Below are positions 55,521 through 64,000 of a stretch of DNA of 64,000 nt, in pieces. A model generated the notes under the pieces. The model was not told the DNA's origin. It saw nothing but the letters and a program-made list of their open reading frames with translations, and did not search any database. A program made the position numbers and the translations under genes. Positions within the stretch are counted from its first letter, which is position 1, and every line of letters starts with the position of its first letter. Origin of the DNA: Vibrio sp. VB16 (GTDB lineage: Bacteria > Pseudomonadota > Gammaproteobacteria > Enterobacterales > Vibrionaceae); contig NZ_CP087590.1 in assembly GCF_015594925.2 (NCBI RefSeq), forward strand, positions 2,294,001-2,358,000, read 5' to 3'.

Positions 55521-57166
55521 TATGACTCTCCCGATTTAACTGGGTTGTGAGTAGACGTCAACTCCGATGCGCCGAGTAAACCTTCATAGATCCAGTAGCT
55601 GAATTCGGCTTCTCGCAATGCGTCCCCCCACAATATTGGTTTTGTTCCTTTCCAACGCTCTTCCATAAAATCGACCAATAGTTGACTACTATCGACGCCA
55701 TTAAGACCGCCAAACTCATTAAATAGTCCAGCCGCTCGGTAGGTACATAGCTCACCTTGACATGGTCCCATACCTAAACGGGTGCGACGGCGTAGATCTT
55801 CTATATTCTTACAATCAAGCTCTTTAATTGCATATTCCACTTCGCTAACGGTGACCATTTCACATTCACAAATTACGGCTTGGCTTTTACTGTCTGGCTT
55901 TAAAAACGCGTGAGCCCTTTCACCGTGACGATAAACCGCTGACTCATAAACTGGTTTTGCAATGCTGGCACTACGCTTGATTGGTTTTGGTGTGGTATTA
56001 GAACCAGGTAGCGGGCGAGTCCCCGTAATACAGGCATTAGTATTGCCTAATTTTTTCGCCACGACATCGGTGACTTGCTCGGCCATTAAGCGATAGGTCA
56101 TTAATTTGCCACCAGTGATGGTAGTAAAACCGTTTAAGCCGTCTTTTTCTGCGTGATCTAATAACACGATACCACGACTGATATTCCGTCCAGACTCGTC
56201 ACCGTCTAGAGAAACCAATGGACGAACGCCAGCGTAAGCTCTTAACACACGGGTATTTTGCATGATAGGCGCAAGCTTTGTGCCTTCAACTAAAAGCCTG
56301 TCTATTTCATCTGGCCTAATTGAAAGGTTATCAATTTGGTCATAATCAATACGTTCCGACGTTGTTCCAATTAAGGAAATAGTATCTCCGGGCACCAAAA
56401 TATCGGCGTCTGACGGCTTTCGACAACGGTTAATGACCAAATTGTTAATCCTGTAATCCAGGATAAGCAGCGAGCCTTTCGCCGGAAACATCTTTATCCC
56501 AAGATCAGCGTATTCGCATATGTTCTGCCCCCATATGCCAGCCGCGTTGACGACTTCGTTTGCATACACTTCATACGCAACATGTTTTTGCGAATTAAAG
56601 CAGCGTACACCGACAACTCTGTCGCCCTCAATAATCAACGATGTCACCGTGGTGTGAGTGAACAATTGAGCGCCATGTTCTTTAGCATCCAAGACATTGG
56701 AGGCACATAATCGGAAGGGGTCAAGTGTGCCGTCTGGCACTTTTACTGCGCCCAACATTTTAGGGTTGGCGTGCGGCTCCAACTGAAGCGCTTTTTTGGT
56801 GGTTAACTGCTCTGTTTCTATTCCTGCTTCACTACAAGCACGTATGAATGTTTGCTGAAAATCAATATCATCTTCTGGGAGGGTGATGAAAAGACCACTC
56901 GTATCCTCTACACAGTGTCGGGCGATTGACTTTAGGATTCGATTTTCCTGGATACACTCTTTTGCAGAATGAGGATCTGTTACCGCATATCGTGCTCCAG
57001 AATGAAGTAATCCATGGTTTCTACCTGTGGTACCGGATGCGATATCGTCTTTCTCTAATAATATGCAATTTATTCCGCGTAAAGCACAGTCCCGCATTAT
57101 GCCCGTGCCTGTTGCTCCTCCGCCGATGATAACGACTTCTGTTTCAAATCGAACATATGAATTCAT
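55520..57166 (-). CDS. glpA: Anaerobic glycerol-3-phosphate dehydrogenase subunit A
   Basis: A 548-residue FAD oxidoreductase: VVIIGGGATGTGIMRDCALR, then TTGRNHGLLHSGARYA, and a C-terminal BFD-like [2Fe-2S] region (CECEMVTVSEVEYA; GMGPCQGELC). It oxidises sn-glycerol 3-phosphate to dihydroxyacetone phosphate in anaerobic growth. It heads the glpABC operon, divergent from glpT. Confidence 0.95.
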   Translation of the reverse strand: MNSYVRFETEVVIIGGGATGTGIMRDCALRGINCILLEKDDIASGTTGRNHGLLHSGARYAVTDPHSAKECIQENRILKSIARHCVEDTSGLFITLPEDDIDFQQTFIRACSEAGIETEQLTTKKALQLEPHANPKMLGAVKVPDGTLDPFRLCASNVLDAKEHGAQLFTHTTVTSLIIEGDRVVGVRCFNSQKHVAYEVYANEVVNAAGIWGQNICEYADLGIKMFPAKGSLLILDYRINNLVINRCRKPSDADILVPGDTISLIGTTSERIDYDQIDNLSIRPDEIDRLLVEGTKLAPIMQNTRVLRAYAGVRPLVSLDGDESGRNISRGIVLLDHAEKDGLNGFTTITGGKLMTYRLMAEQVTDVVAKKLGNTNACITGTRPLPGSNTTPKPIKRSASIAKPVYESAVYRHGERAHAFLKPDSKSQAVICECEMVTVSEVEYAIKELDCKNIEDLRRRTRLGMGPCQGELCTYRAAGLFNEFGGLNGVDSSQLLVDFMEERWKGTKPILWGDALREAEFSYWIYEGLLGASELTSTHNPVKSGES

Positions 57167-57197
57167 AACGCGCTCAAAATTAAGTTAACAATGGTTA

Positions 57198-57222
57198 AAA
57201 CGAACATTTTTTATTTTCGTTT
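57198..57222. promoter_or_regulatory. Candidate GlpR half-sites, glpA side
   Basis: AAACGAACAT (57198-57207) and ATTTTCGTTT (57213-57222) resemble GlpR half-sites (TGTTCG/CGAACA core) 32 bases upstream of glpA. They lie in the 316-base gap that separates glpA from glpT. Confidence 0.55.
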
Positions 57223-57421
57223 ACATTCTAATGAAAGAGGAGTGAACATTGCAACTATTATCCTTGTAATATTTCCGTAACGATTTTAATAACTTTAATC
57301 ATAGATAAACTAGTCTTTAACACTAAGAATTGAACTAGTATCTAGAGTTTTATTATTTTTAAGCGCGAATTAAATAAAGTGAATCTACCTCTCATCTTTT
57401 ATTTTGTATTTGTCCATAATC

Positions 57422-57449
57422 TGCTCGTTCGAACATTTCACGTTCGTTT
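57422..57449. promoter_or_regulatory. Candidate GlpR operator, glpT side
   Basis: TGCTCGTTCGAACA (57422-57435) is a near-perfect dyad of the GlpR core, with a further half-site ACGTTCGTTT following. It sits about 35 to 60 bases before the glpT ATG, so repression by the DeoR-type gene downstream of glpT is expected. Confidence 0.65.
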
Positions 57450-57482
57450 AAGTCTAATAACTCAAAATATAGGTAAATAATA

Positions 57483-58862
57483 ATGTTTGGTATATTTAAA
57501 CCTAAAACACATATAGAGCGTCTACCTGACGACCAGATAGGTGCCAGCTATAACCGATATAGATGGCAGCTGTTTATGGGTATCTTCTTTGGTTACGCTG
57601 GGTACTACCTTGTACGAAAAAACTTTAGCCTTGCAATGCCATTTTTGATCGAACAAGGGTTTACCCGTGGACAATTGGGTGTGGCATTATCTGCTGTTTC
57701 CATTGCATACGGGTTGTCCAAATTCCTAATGGGTAACGTTTCAGACCGATCCAACCCGAGGTATTTCTTGAGTTTCGGCCTGCTCATGTCCGCCGCTGTT
57801 ATGTTCTGCTTTGGCTTTATGCCATGGGCAACAAGCAGTGTTACCGCAATGTTTGTTCTCCTATTCTTGAACGGTTGGTTTCAGGGTATGGGTTGGCCAG
57901 CTTGTGGCCGAACAATGGTGCATTGGTGGTCTCGCAAAGAACGTGGAAGCTTAGTTTCTGTATGGAATGTAGCCCACAATGTCGGTGGTGGTTTAATTGG
58001 TCCTTTGTTCATATTGGGCTTGTGGCTATTTAACGACGATTGGCATACCGCTTTTTATGTTCCGGCCTTCTTCGCTTCTCTTGTTGCTGTCTTTGTATGG
58101 TTTACCATGCGCGATACTCCTCAGTCTTGTGGCTTACCCCCAATTGAAGAATTTAAGGATGACTATCCAGATAGCTACGATGAATCAAACGAAAAAGAAA
58201 TGACGGCAAAAGAAATTTTCTTTAAGTATGTATTAAACAACAAACTTCTTTGGTCTATTGCTATCGCGAACGCCTTTGTTTATATGATCCGTTATGGTGT
58301 TCTTGACTGGGCTCCTACCTATCTTTCAGAAGCAAAAGGATTTAGTGTCGATAAATCATCTTGGGCGTACTTCTTGTACGAGTGGGCTGGTATTCCAGGA
58401 ACACTTTTGTGTGGTTGGATTTCTGACAAAATGTTTAAGGGACGTCGTGCTCCGGCAGGTATCTTATTCATGCTTCTTGTGACCATTGCAGTGTTTGTTT
58501 ACTGGTTCAACCCTCCAGGTAACCCAGGCATCGACATGGCGGCTCTTGTTGCTATCGGTTTCCTAATTTATGGCCCGGTAATGTTGATCGGTTTATACGC
58601 ACTTGAACTTGCGCCTAAAAAGGCGGCGGGTACTGCAGCAGGTCTCACCGGTCTATTCGGTTACCTTGGTGGTGCTGTTGCGGCAAATGCGGTTCTAGGT
58701 TATACCGTTGACCACTTTGGTTGGGATGGTGGCTTCACCTTGCTTACTGTATCTTGTGGCTTATCTATCGTTTGCTTAGCATACGCGTACTTTGGTGAGA
58801 AGAAATTCCACAAAGAAAAAGAAGAGAAAGAAAAATTGGAAGCCGCAGAAGCGTCTGCATAA
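57483..58862 (+). CDS. glpT: Glycerol-3-phosphate transporter
   Basis: A 459-residue MFS antiporter of about 12 membrane segments. GYYLVRKNFSLAMP and SKFLMGNVSDRSNPRYF match GlpT, and the position next to glpABC agrees. It exchanges external glycerol 3-phosphate for phosphate. It is a paralogue of the UhpC-like protein at 39.3 kb. A Lys/Glu-rich tail ends the protein. Confidence 0.94.
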   Translation: MFGIFKPKTHIERLPDDQIGASYNRYRWQLFMGIFFGYAGYYLVRKNFSLAMPFLIEQGFTRGQLGVALSAVSIAYGLSKFLMGNVSDRSNPRYFLSFGLLMSAAVMFCFGFMPWATSSVTAMFVLLFLNGWFQGMGWPACGRTMVHWWSRKERGSLVSVWNVAHNVGGGLIGPLFILGLWLFNDDWHTAFYVPAFFASLVAVFVWFTMRDTPQSCGLPPIEEFKDDYPDSYDESNEKEMTAKEIFFKYVLNNKLLWSIAIANAFVYMIRYGVLDWAPTYLSEAKGFSVDKSSWAYFLYEWAGIPGTLLCGWISDKMFKGRRAPAGILFMLLVTIAVFVYWFNPPGNPGIDMAALVAIGFLIYGPVMLIGLYALELAPKKAAGTAAGLTGLFGYLGGAVAANAVLGYTVDHFGWDGGFTLLTVSCGLSIVCLAYAYFGEKKFHKEKEEKEKLEAAEASA

Positions 58863-58927
58863 GGTCTGTCCGATAACATATTAGATGTGTAATTAGGTTC
58901 CAATACAAAACATTACTTACGATCTAA

Positions 58928-58959
58928 AAGGGCCACAATAGTTCACTATTGTGGCCCTT
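58928..58959. terminator. Bidirectional terminator glpT/glpR
   Basis: AAGGGCCACAATAG and CTATTGTGGCCCTT make a perfect 14-bp stem with loop TTCA between convergent genes. Confidence 0.9.
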
Positions 58960-58996
58960 CTATTTGTTTGATGGGTTGGACCCAGTCGAGGCACCG

Positions 58997-59764
58997 CTAT
59001 AAGGTAACGACCTCTATTTGTGTTTCACTCTCGGCAAGGAGTGAAGCTAATGGTTCTGGTGGTAATTGATCAGTGACCACTAAATCTATCTCACTCAAAT
59101 TACCAAGTTTTACCATGGCATTGCGTCCAAATTTGGAATGGTCAACGCCCAATAGTGTTTGACGGCTATTTTCTATTATAGCTTTCTTAACTCGAACCTC
59201 ATGATAGTCAAAGTCGAGCAACGACCCATCGTTATCGATCCCACTTATACCAAGCACACCGAAATCAAGTCTGAACTGTGAAATAAAATCTAACGTCGCT
59301 TCACCTGTTACGCCACCATCGATATTCCGCACCTCACCACCGGCAAGAATCACCTTAAAATCAGGGCGTTCCATTAGTATCATCGCCACATTAATATTGT
59401 TGGTCACAATACGAAGATCGCTATGTCCTACGGTCAAAGCCCTTGCAAAGGCTTCTGGAGTCGTACCGATATCAATAAATAACGTTGATCCATTGGGGAT
59501 GTGCTTTGCCATCGTTGCCGCTATCAGCTCTTTTTGTCGCGGATGCATGACTTTACGATTGCTATAGCTGGAGTTCTCAGAGCTAGAAAGGTTGGTCGCG
59601 CCACCGTGGGTCCGGCGAAGATTATTGAGTTCCGCAAGCTCATTCAGATCTCTGCGAATCGTTTGAGGGCTAACACTAAACCGTTCGACAAGTTCGTCTG
59701 TGTTGACTTCTCCATTCGATTCAACCAATCGAATAATCTCTTGGTGCCGCTGTTCTGCTTTCAC
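58997..59764 (-). CDS. glpR: DeoR-family repressor GlpR
   Basis: About 255 residues from a GTG at 59764, chosen because AAGGAACG precedes it and the domain begins there (KAEQRHQEIIRLVE); the ATG at 59821 would add 19 residues with no homology expected. The DeoR helix-turn-helix reads FSVSPQTIRRDLNEL, and the sugar-phosphate-binding domain includes FIDIGTTPEAFARAL and VLGISGIDNDGSL. Length and neighbours match GlpR, the repressor relieved by glycerol 3-phosphate. Confidence 0.9.
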   Translation of the reverse strand: MKAEQRHQEIIRLVESNGEVNTDELVERFSVSPQTIRRDLNELAELNNLRRTHGGATNLSSSENSSYSNRKVMHPRQKELIAATMAKHIPNGSTLFIDIGTTPEAFARALTVGHSDLRIVTNNINVAMILMERPDFKVILAGGEVRNIDGGVTGEATLDFISQFRLDFGVLGISGIDNDGSLLDFDYHEVRVKKAIIENSRQTLLGVDHSKFGRNAMVKLGNLSEIDLVVTDQLPPEPLASLLAESETQIEVVTL

Positions 59765-59966
59765 GTCCGTTCCTTTTCTTAATTGAATATAACGTCCGCT
59801 AGTATAAGTAAAAATAACCAATAACCCTAGGGTCCGTTGATTTTTAGAGGCTATTTTGCAGCGAATTGTCGGGAATTCATGTAAGACACAGGCTCTAAAG
59901 GTAGCGGCTCGACCTCAAAATTGATAACGCAGAGGTAATCACCTACAAATGCTAGGAATGAAGAAC

Positions 59967-60416
59967 CTAAGCCTGAGATACATACCCTGGCACACGGAAC
60001 CACTTACGGCATATATCAAGAAAATAGCCGTAAAGAACCCCCATACCACATGATATTACGGCATTGGTGGATACCGCAGTGATAATCTGGTCTGTCGAAG
60101 CACCAACGAAAAGTAAAATGCCAACATAGACAGGAGATTGAAATGCAACAAACGCGATGAGATCAGAACTATTTTTCATAAAAGAGGACAACGATAGCCT
60201 CGCGCCTTGCTTCAACACCCAGTCACGGAAAATACCATACGGAAGCGCTATCGCGATATTCACGGGTATCGACACCAGACGCGAAGCCAGCGATGTTTCA
60301 AAAGACATTCCAGACACAAAAATTTCAATCATCATTCCTGAGACGAAACAAAACACCACCATAGCAAAGGTGTCTGCTGCTACGTTCCTAAGGCAAAAAG
60401 GACCACGTGATTTCAT
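59967..60416 (-). CDS. alaE: L-alanine exporter AlaE
   Basis: A 149-residue membrane protein with four hydrophobic segments; RNVAADTFAMVVFC, SRLVSIPVNIAIALPYGIFRD and GVLYGYFLD are typical of AlaE. It exports L-alanine and is single-gene here. Confidence 0.9.
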   Translation of the reverse strand: MKSRGPFCLRNVAADTFAMVVFCFVSGMMIEIFVSGMSFETSLASRLVSIPVNIAIALPYGIFRDWVLKQGARLSLSSFMKNSSDLIAFVAFQSPVYVGILLFVGASTDQIITAVSTNAVISCGMGVLYGYFLDICRKWFRVPGYVSQA

Positions 60417-60736
60417 TTTCTTCCTCTACAAAACAATACACTGCCAAAATAATAAATAACATTAACTTAACACTGGCTTATGGCTAACAATCCAGCTTAT
60501 CGTGCTATTAGAACAGATCTTAACTGAATTTATATACTGTTTTTAAAATATTGTTTTGAATATTGTACTATTTTTTTAAAAAAAATTAGCATGATCCTCT
60601 AGCGTGATACAGATCGCGCTTTTTTTAGTCAATCAAGAAAATAAGGTACAAAGAATAACCATACGCAGGTAGGGATGGTGAAGAGAGATTCGGAGCTGTG
60701 TTAGTATAGCCCATCAAATTTTTCTGAGAAAATACC
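60417..60736. other. Gap of 320 bases between alaE and the YecA-family gene
   Basis: AT-rich and without a coding region that I can support. It holds the presumed alaE promoter on the minus strand, a plus-strand terminator at 60601-60626, and the leader of the YecA-family gene. Confidence 0.6.
60601..60626 (+). terminator. Orphan intrinsic terminator before the YecA-family gene
   Basis: AGCGTG pairs with CGCGCT (one G-T pair) around an 8-base loop and is followed by seven T. No plus-strand gene precedes it, so it would end a short RNA from 60.4-60.6 kb or act as an attenuator. Confidence 0.5.
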
Positions 60737-61306
60737 GTGACACTAAAAGAATTACTTCAACAACCTGAACTTGAAGGCAAACTCCTCGGTGAAGCACAAA
60801 CCTATGGTTTCATAACGGCTATGGCTGCCGCGCCCAATGTGCTTGACCCAACAGAGTGGATTCCATTCCTATGGGGCGGAGAAGAAGTCGCGCCATTTAC
60901 CGATGGCGTCCAATTTGAGCAGTACGCTGATTTGCTGATCGCACTTTGGAACACAACTCGCCCTGCTCTACTCGACGGCACATGGCAATGGCCAGCGGGT
61001 TATACGCTTGACGAAAAGGAGATTATTTCTGAAGAGGCGCGCGCGTTTACAGAGGGGGCGCTTCAGGGATGGCAACTCGCCAGAGATGATTGGGAAACCT
61101 TAATGCCTGAGCATAGCGAAGACAATGCACTGCTTGGGGGGGTGCTACTCTCTTTAAGTCTTCTTTACGACCCAGAAACGGCCATTGAGACGTTAAAAGA
61201 ACATGGCGTAGAGGGATTAGAGCAATTTGAAGAGATCTATAATGCCATTCCGGTCATGCTGTGTGGCTTGACTCAGCGCGGTGTGGAACTCGCAGAGTCG
61301 CAATAA
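60737..61306 (+). CDS. YecA/YgfB-family (UPF0149) protein
   Basis: A 189-residue acidic helical protein with GTG start. It has the UPF0149 pattern: EAQTYGFITAMAAAPN, WIPFLWGG and FTEGALQGWQLARDDWETLM. It lacks the C-terminal SEC-C metal motif found in some YecA proteins. Function is not known. Confidence 0.85.
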   Translation: MTLKELLQQPELEGKLLGEAQTYGFITAMAAAPNVLDPTEWIPFLWGGEEVAPFTDGVQFEQYADLLIALWNTTRPALLDGTWQWPAGYTLDEKEIISEEARAFTEGALQGWQLARDDWETLMPEHSEDNALLGGVLLSLSLLYDPETAIETLKEHGVEGLEQFEEIYNAIPVMLCGLTQRGVELAESQ

Positions 61307-61407
61307 CCGAGACCGAGCATTATTGCCATCGCTCCTAAATTTCCGTGAAACGGACATTTTTTTTATTCAAAAGGTCGACAAAATACATCGATTCTCCACG
61401 TTCGTAT

Positions 61408-61483
61408 AATGCTAAATACTTCGTCATTCCCGTGGAAACGGGAATCTTGGTGATATTAGATCCCCATTTTCATGGGGATGACG
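61408..61483. repeat. Inverted dispersed copy of the hairpin repeat
   Basis: The reverse complement of the 76-base element in the 45.3-47.0 kb array, from AATGCTAAATACTTCGTCATTCCCG to CATGGGGATGACG, with about one mismatch in the hairpin loop. It proves that the element is dispersed, not only tandem. Confidence 0.9.
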
Positions 61484-61556
61484 TTGGTTTCATGAGGATG
61501 ACGATAGGTTTCATGAGGATGACGTAGGTTTTCATGGGGATGACGATAGTTTTTGC
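61465..61556. repeat. About four 21-bp tandem repeats
   Basis: Units of TTTCATGRGGATGACG with 4-6 base spacers, beginning in the end of the dispersed element. They look like slippage expansion of the ATGACG end. Confidence 0.8.
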
Positions 61557-61592
61557 GAAAGCAATACCTACTGATCCGTATTCAACCCTAGA

Positions 61593-62639
61593 TTAGCTTT
61601 GTAGCTGCTCGGCAAAATCCAGCATGCGATTCAAAGGTATGAGTGACTTAACACGAATCTGCTCATCTACAAAGATTTCATGCTTGTCTGACGACCCCGT
61701 TAAGGCACTTTCTATCGCGGCTAAACCATTCATGGCCATCCAAGGACAGTGAGCACAACTTCGACATGTCGCGCCTGCTCCGGCGGTTGGGGCTTCCATC
61801 AACTCCTTCTCAGGAACTAACTGCTGCATTTTAAAGAAGATACCTTTATCTGTTGCAACAATGAGTTGCTTATTCGGTAGTTCTTTTGCTGACTTAATAA
61901 GTTGACTGGTAGAACCGACTGCGTCAGCCAACTCAACAACCGATGCTGGAGATTCAGGATGCACTAAAATAGCAGCTTCTGGATAAACGGCTTTCATCTC
62001 CTTTAGAGCTTTAGCAGAAAACTCGTCATGTACAACGCATTCTCCTTGCCACAGAAGCATCTCCGCACCTGTTTTATTGGCAATATAAGATCCTAAATGA
62101 CGATCAGGCCCCCAGATGATTTTTGCGTCTTCATCATCGAGATGTTCGACGATTTCTAAGGCAATACTTGAGGTAACAACCCAATCTGCGCGCGCTTTAA
62201 CCGCTGCCGACGTATTGGCGTAAACCACAACCGTATGATCTGGATGAGCATCGCAAAATTCTGTGAATTTATCTGCCGGACAGCCCAAATCTAAGGAACA
62301 TTCTGCTTCTAAGGTTGGCATTAAGATGGTTTTTTCTGGGGTGAGTATTTTAGCAGACTCACCCATAAAACGAACACCAGCAATAATTAACGTGCTCGCC
62401 GAGTGGCGATTACCAAATTTTGCCATCTCTAAAGAATCGCCAACAAACCCTCCGGTCTCTTCCGCGAGAGCCTGAATCTCTGGGTCAGTATAATAATGGG
62501 CAATTAATACCGCGTCTTTCTCTTTCAGCAGACGTTTTATACTTTCAAGATGCGTTTTCTTTTGCTCATCGGTCAATGGCGTTGGTTTTGGTGGAAATGG
62601 ATAAACGGTGGTTTCAATTAGATCTAATATGTGGCTCAT
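61593..62639 (-). CDS. nadA: Quinolinate synthase A
   Basis: About 348 residues from ATG 62639; an ATG at 62657 adds six and has no better ribosome site. It makes quinolinate from iminoaspartate and dihydroxyacetone phosphate in NAD synthesis. YPFPPKPTPL, AHYYTDPEIQALAEETGG, and three cysteines for the 4Fe-4S cluster (about 110, 197 and 293; the last in CRSCAHCPWMAMN) are present. Confidence 0.95.
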   Translation of the reverse strand: MSHILDLIETTVYPFPPKPTPLTDEQKKTHLESIKRLLKEKDAVLIAHYYTDPEIQALAEETGGFVGDSLEMAKFGNRHSASTLIIAGVRFMGESAKILTPEKTILMPTLEAECSLDLGCPADKFTEFCDAHPDHTVVVYANTSAAVKARADWVVTSSIALEIVEHLDDEDAKIIWGPDRHLGSYIANKTGAEMLLWQGECVVHDEFSAKALKEMKAVYPEAAILVHPESPASVVELADAVGSTSQLIKSAKELPNKQLIVATDKGIFFKMQQLVPEKELMEAPTAGAGATCRSCAHCPWMAMNGLAAIESALTGSSDKHEIFVDEQIRVKSLIPLNRMLDFAEQLQS

Positions 62640-62818
62640 TGCTTTTGCTCTATGCAACGTCAGTGAATCCGATCATTGTACACCTGATGGGGACTCATTT
62701 TCTACCACTGTTGAACAATTGCTATTACCACTACGACTAAATGATTAGTCATATAGAGATACTCGATAGAGTAAACAGGAATACTAGTGAAAAAATACGA
62801 GGTCTAGATGAGATCTAA

Positions 62819-62845
62819 AAAATAGACCATCAAATGGTCTATTTT
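62819..62845 (-). terminator. Terminator of cpoB
   Basis: AAATAGACCAT and ATGGTCTATTT pair around a 3-base loop, two bases past the cpoB stop, with T-rich sequence following on both strands. Confidence 0.85.
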
Positions 62846-62846
62846 T

Positions 62847-63614
62847 TTATTTAAGTTTTGATTTAGCCATCTTAGCGGAGGCTGAACCTGGGTATCCATC
62901 AATCGCTTGTTGATAATATTTATTGGCTACCGCGGGTTTGCCGTTGCGGGCTGCAATATCACCAAGCTTTACAAGTGAATCCGCACGCTTGTTTGATTTT
63001 TCGTAAGAGACGACAGAAGCAAAACTTTTTGCTGCATCAACATCTTTTTTTAGAGCGTAATTCAATTGCCCAACCCAGTAATGAGAGTTGGCTGCGTAAG
63101 ACGAATTAGGGAAATCTTTTTGAAACTTAGCAAATGCCGCTAGTGCACCCGTGTAATCTTTATCCACTTGGACGAGGTAAACAGCTTTTTTATAGGCGGC
63201 TTCTTCGTTCACATTGGCAGCATACACGCCACCGTTGGCTTCTGTACCGCCACTAGTCGCAGGGGTTACATTATCAACAGGTTGCTGTTTATCATTTCTC
63301 AAACGGTCCAACTCGATAAATAATTCTCGCTGACGTTCTAACATCTGCTTCATATCATAGCTATTTCGTTCGACCATCCCTCTCATTTCGCTAAGTTCCC
63401 GTGCCATATCGTCGATTTGCTGCTGCATTTGCAGTTGCACTCGAGATCGATTATTCAACAAACGTTCAAGTCGCTGAACATCGGTTTCAGGCATGGAGCT
63501 AACGGAAGAAGATGCGTTGCTTACATCAGATACTGGAGCTGGTGCAGCGAACACAAAGTTCGCTGCACTGGCCAGCAACGCAAGCGAAACAACTCGCTTA
63601 AAGTTACTGAACAT
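62847..63614 (-). CDS. cpoB: Cell-division coordinator CpoB (YbgF)
   Basis: A 255-residue periplasmic protein: signal peptide to about residue 23 (ANFVFAAPAPV), an N-terminal coiled coil (RLERLLNNRSRVQLQMQQQI) and three TPR repeats at the C-terminus (AAFAKFQKDFPNSSYAANSH). It links Tol-Pal to peptidoglycan synthesis. It follows pal by 15 bases. Confidence 0.94.
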   Translation of the reverse strand: MFSNFKRVVSLALLASAANFVFAAPAPVSDVSNASSSVSSMPETDVQRLERLLNNRSRVQLQMQQQIDDMARELSEMRGMVERNSYDMKQMLERQRELFIELDRLRNDKQQPVDNVTPATSGGTEANGGVYAANVNEEAAYKKAVYLVQVDKDYTGALAAFAKFQKDFPNSSYAANSHYWVGQLNYALKKDVDAAKSFASVVSYEKSNKRADSLVKLGDIAARNGKPAVANKYYQQAIDGYPGSASAKMAKSKLK

Positions 63615-63629
63615 GAGGTCTATCCTCGA

Positions 63630-64000
63630 TTAGTATACGATAACCGCACGACGGTTCTTCGCATAGGCATCTTCAGATTGACCTAGAACTAGAGGTTTTT
63701 CCTCACCGTAGCTCATGATAGAGATTTGGTCAGATTGAACACCTAGAGCTTGAAGATATTTTGAAACGGCTTCTGCACGGTATTCACCAAGAGCGATGTT
63801 GTACTCCGGAGTACCACGTTCGTCAGCGTGACCTTCTACAGTTACTTTAATTGCAGGGTCTTTGCTTAAGAATGCCGCGTGTGCTGCTAGCATTTCTTCG
63901 TAATTACCAGAAACGGTTGCATTATCAAACGCAAAATAAACTGTGCTGTTTTCGCGAAGAGCTTGCTCTTTCATTTCTTGCTCTGAAAGTTGAGCATTTT
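63630..64000 (-). CDS. pal: Peptidoglycan-associated lipoprotein Pal (3' part)
   Basis: The C-terminal OmpA-like domain; the frame stays open to the right edge and upstream sequence with the lipobox is outside. VYFAFDNATV, VEGHADERGTPEYNIALGEY and ISMSYGEEKPL-type residues are those of Pal. It binds meso-diaminopimelate in peptidoglycan. Confidence 0.95.
   Translation of the reverse strand, partial: NAQLSEQEMKEQALRENSTVYFAFDNATVSGNYEEMLAAHAAFLSKDPAIKVTVEGHADERGTPEYNIALGEYRAEAVSKYLQALGVQSDQISIMSYGEEKPLVLGQSEDAYAKNRRAVIVY

Noticed and set aside
59765..59821. Extended N-terminus for the GlpR-like protein
   Set aside because: The GTG at 59764 has a good ribosome site and starts where the DeoR domain begins.

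Overview
The window looks like a chromosomal segment of a Vibrionaceae member (Vibrio or a close relative). The evidence is the conserved core on the right: uhpABC followed by an afuABC-type transporter (an arrangement I recall from Vibrio), glpACB-type genes with glpT, alaE, nadA, cpoB and pal. The left 36 kb carries DUF2787, AlpA and RadC-like genes, which are typical of Vibrio genomic islands. Base composition was not computed.

Region 1 (1 to about 36.6 kb) is a genomic island beside a tRNA-Ser(GGA) gene. A P4-type tyrosine recombinase lies directly 3' of the tRNA, and the far end of the island is beyond the left edge. From left to right it holds: (a) a tight minus-strand operon of a CoiA-like nuclease, an HNH nuclease with a possible modification-reading domain, a Nudix hydrolase and a DUF2075 helicase with a nuclease-like N-terminus (cut by the window edge); (b) a plus-strand WYL regulator resembling BrxR/CapW and a HEPN-type protein; (c) a 19-kb minus-strand operon of ten overlapping or nearly touching genes, encoding two vWA proteins, a HerA-like ATPase, a small hydrophobic protein, a Ser/Thr kinase with a zinc ribbon, an SF1 helicase, an unrecognised 711-residue protein, a coiled-coil McrB-like ATPase, a DUF2357 protein and a PP2C phosphatase; (d) an orphan CARF/NE0113-like protein, an unknown gene and a RecD-like helicase; (e) three AlpA regulators, a RadC-like protein and two DUF2787 paralogues; (f) an AT-rich stretch with a ribbon-helix-helix-like protein, an unknown gene and the integrase.

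Operon (c) is the best candidate for an under-described system. It couples a TerY-P-like signalling set (vWA, kinase, phosphatase) to three DNA-acting NTPase modules. A 17-bp near-palindrome occurs at both flanks of this operon and again upstream of the 313-residue gene at 26.6-27.5 kb.

Region 2 (36.6 to 64 kb) is ordinary core: tRNA-Ser; uhpABC regulators and a hexose-phosphate-type ABC transporter; a 1.7-kb array of hairpin repeats with a 704-bp tandem duplication; a YtrA-type ABC operon; nfeD with a slipin gene; a cysteine-synthase-like gene; the anaerobic glycerol-3-phosphate dehydrogenase operon, divergent from glpT, with the glpR-like repressor beyond; alaE; a YecA-family gene; a second inverted copy of the hairpin repeat; and nadA, cpoB and the 3' part of pal.
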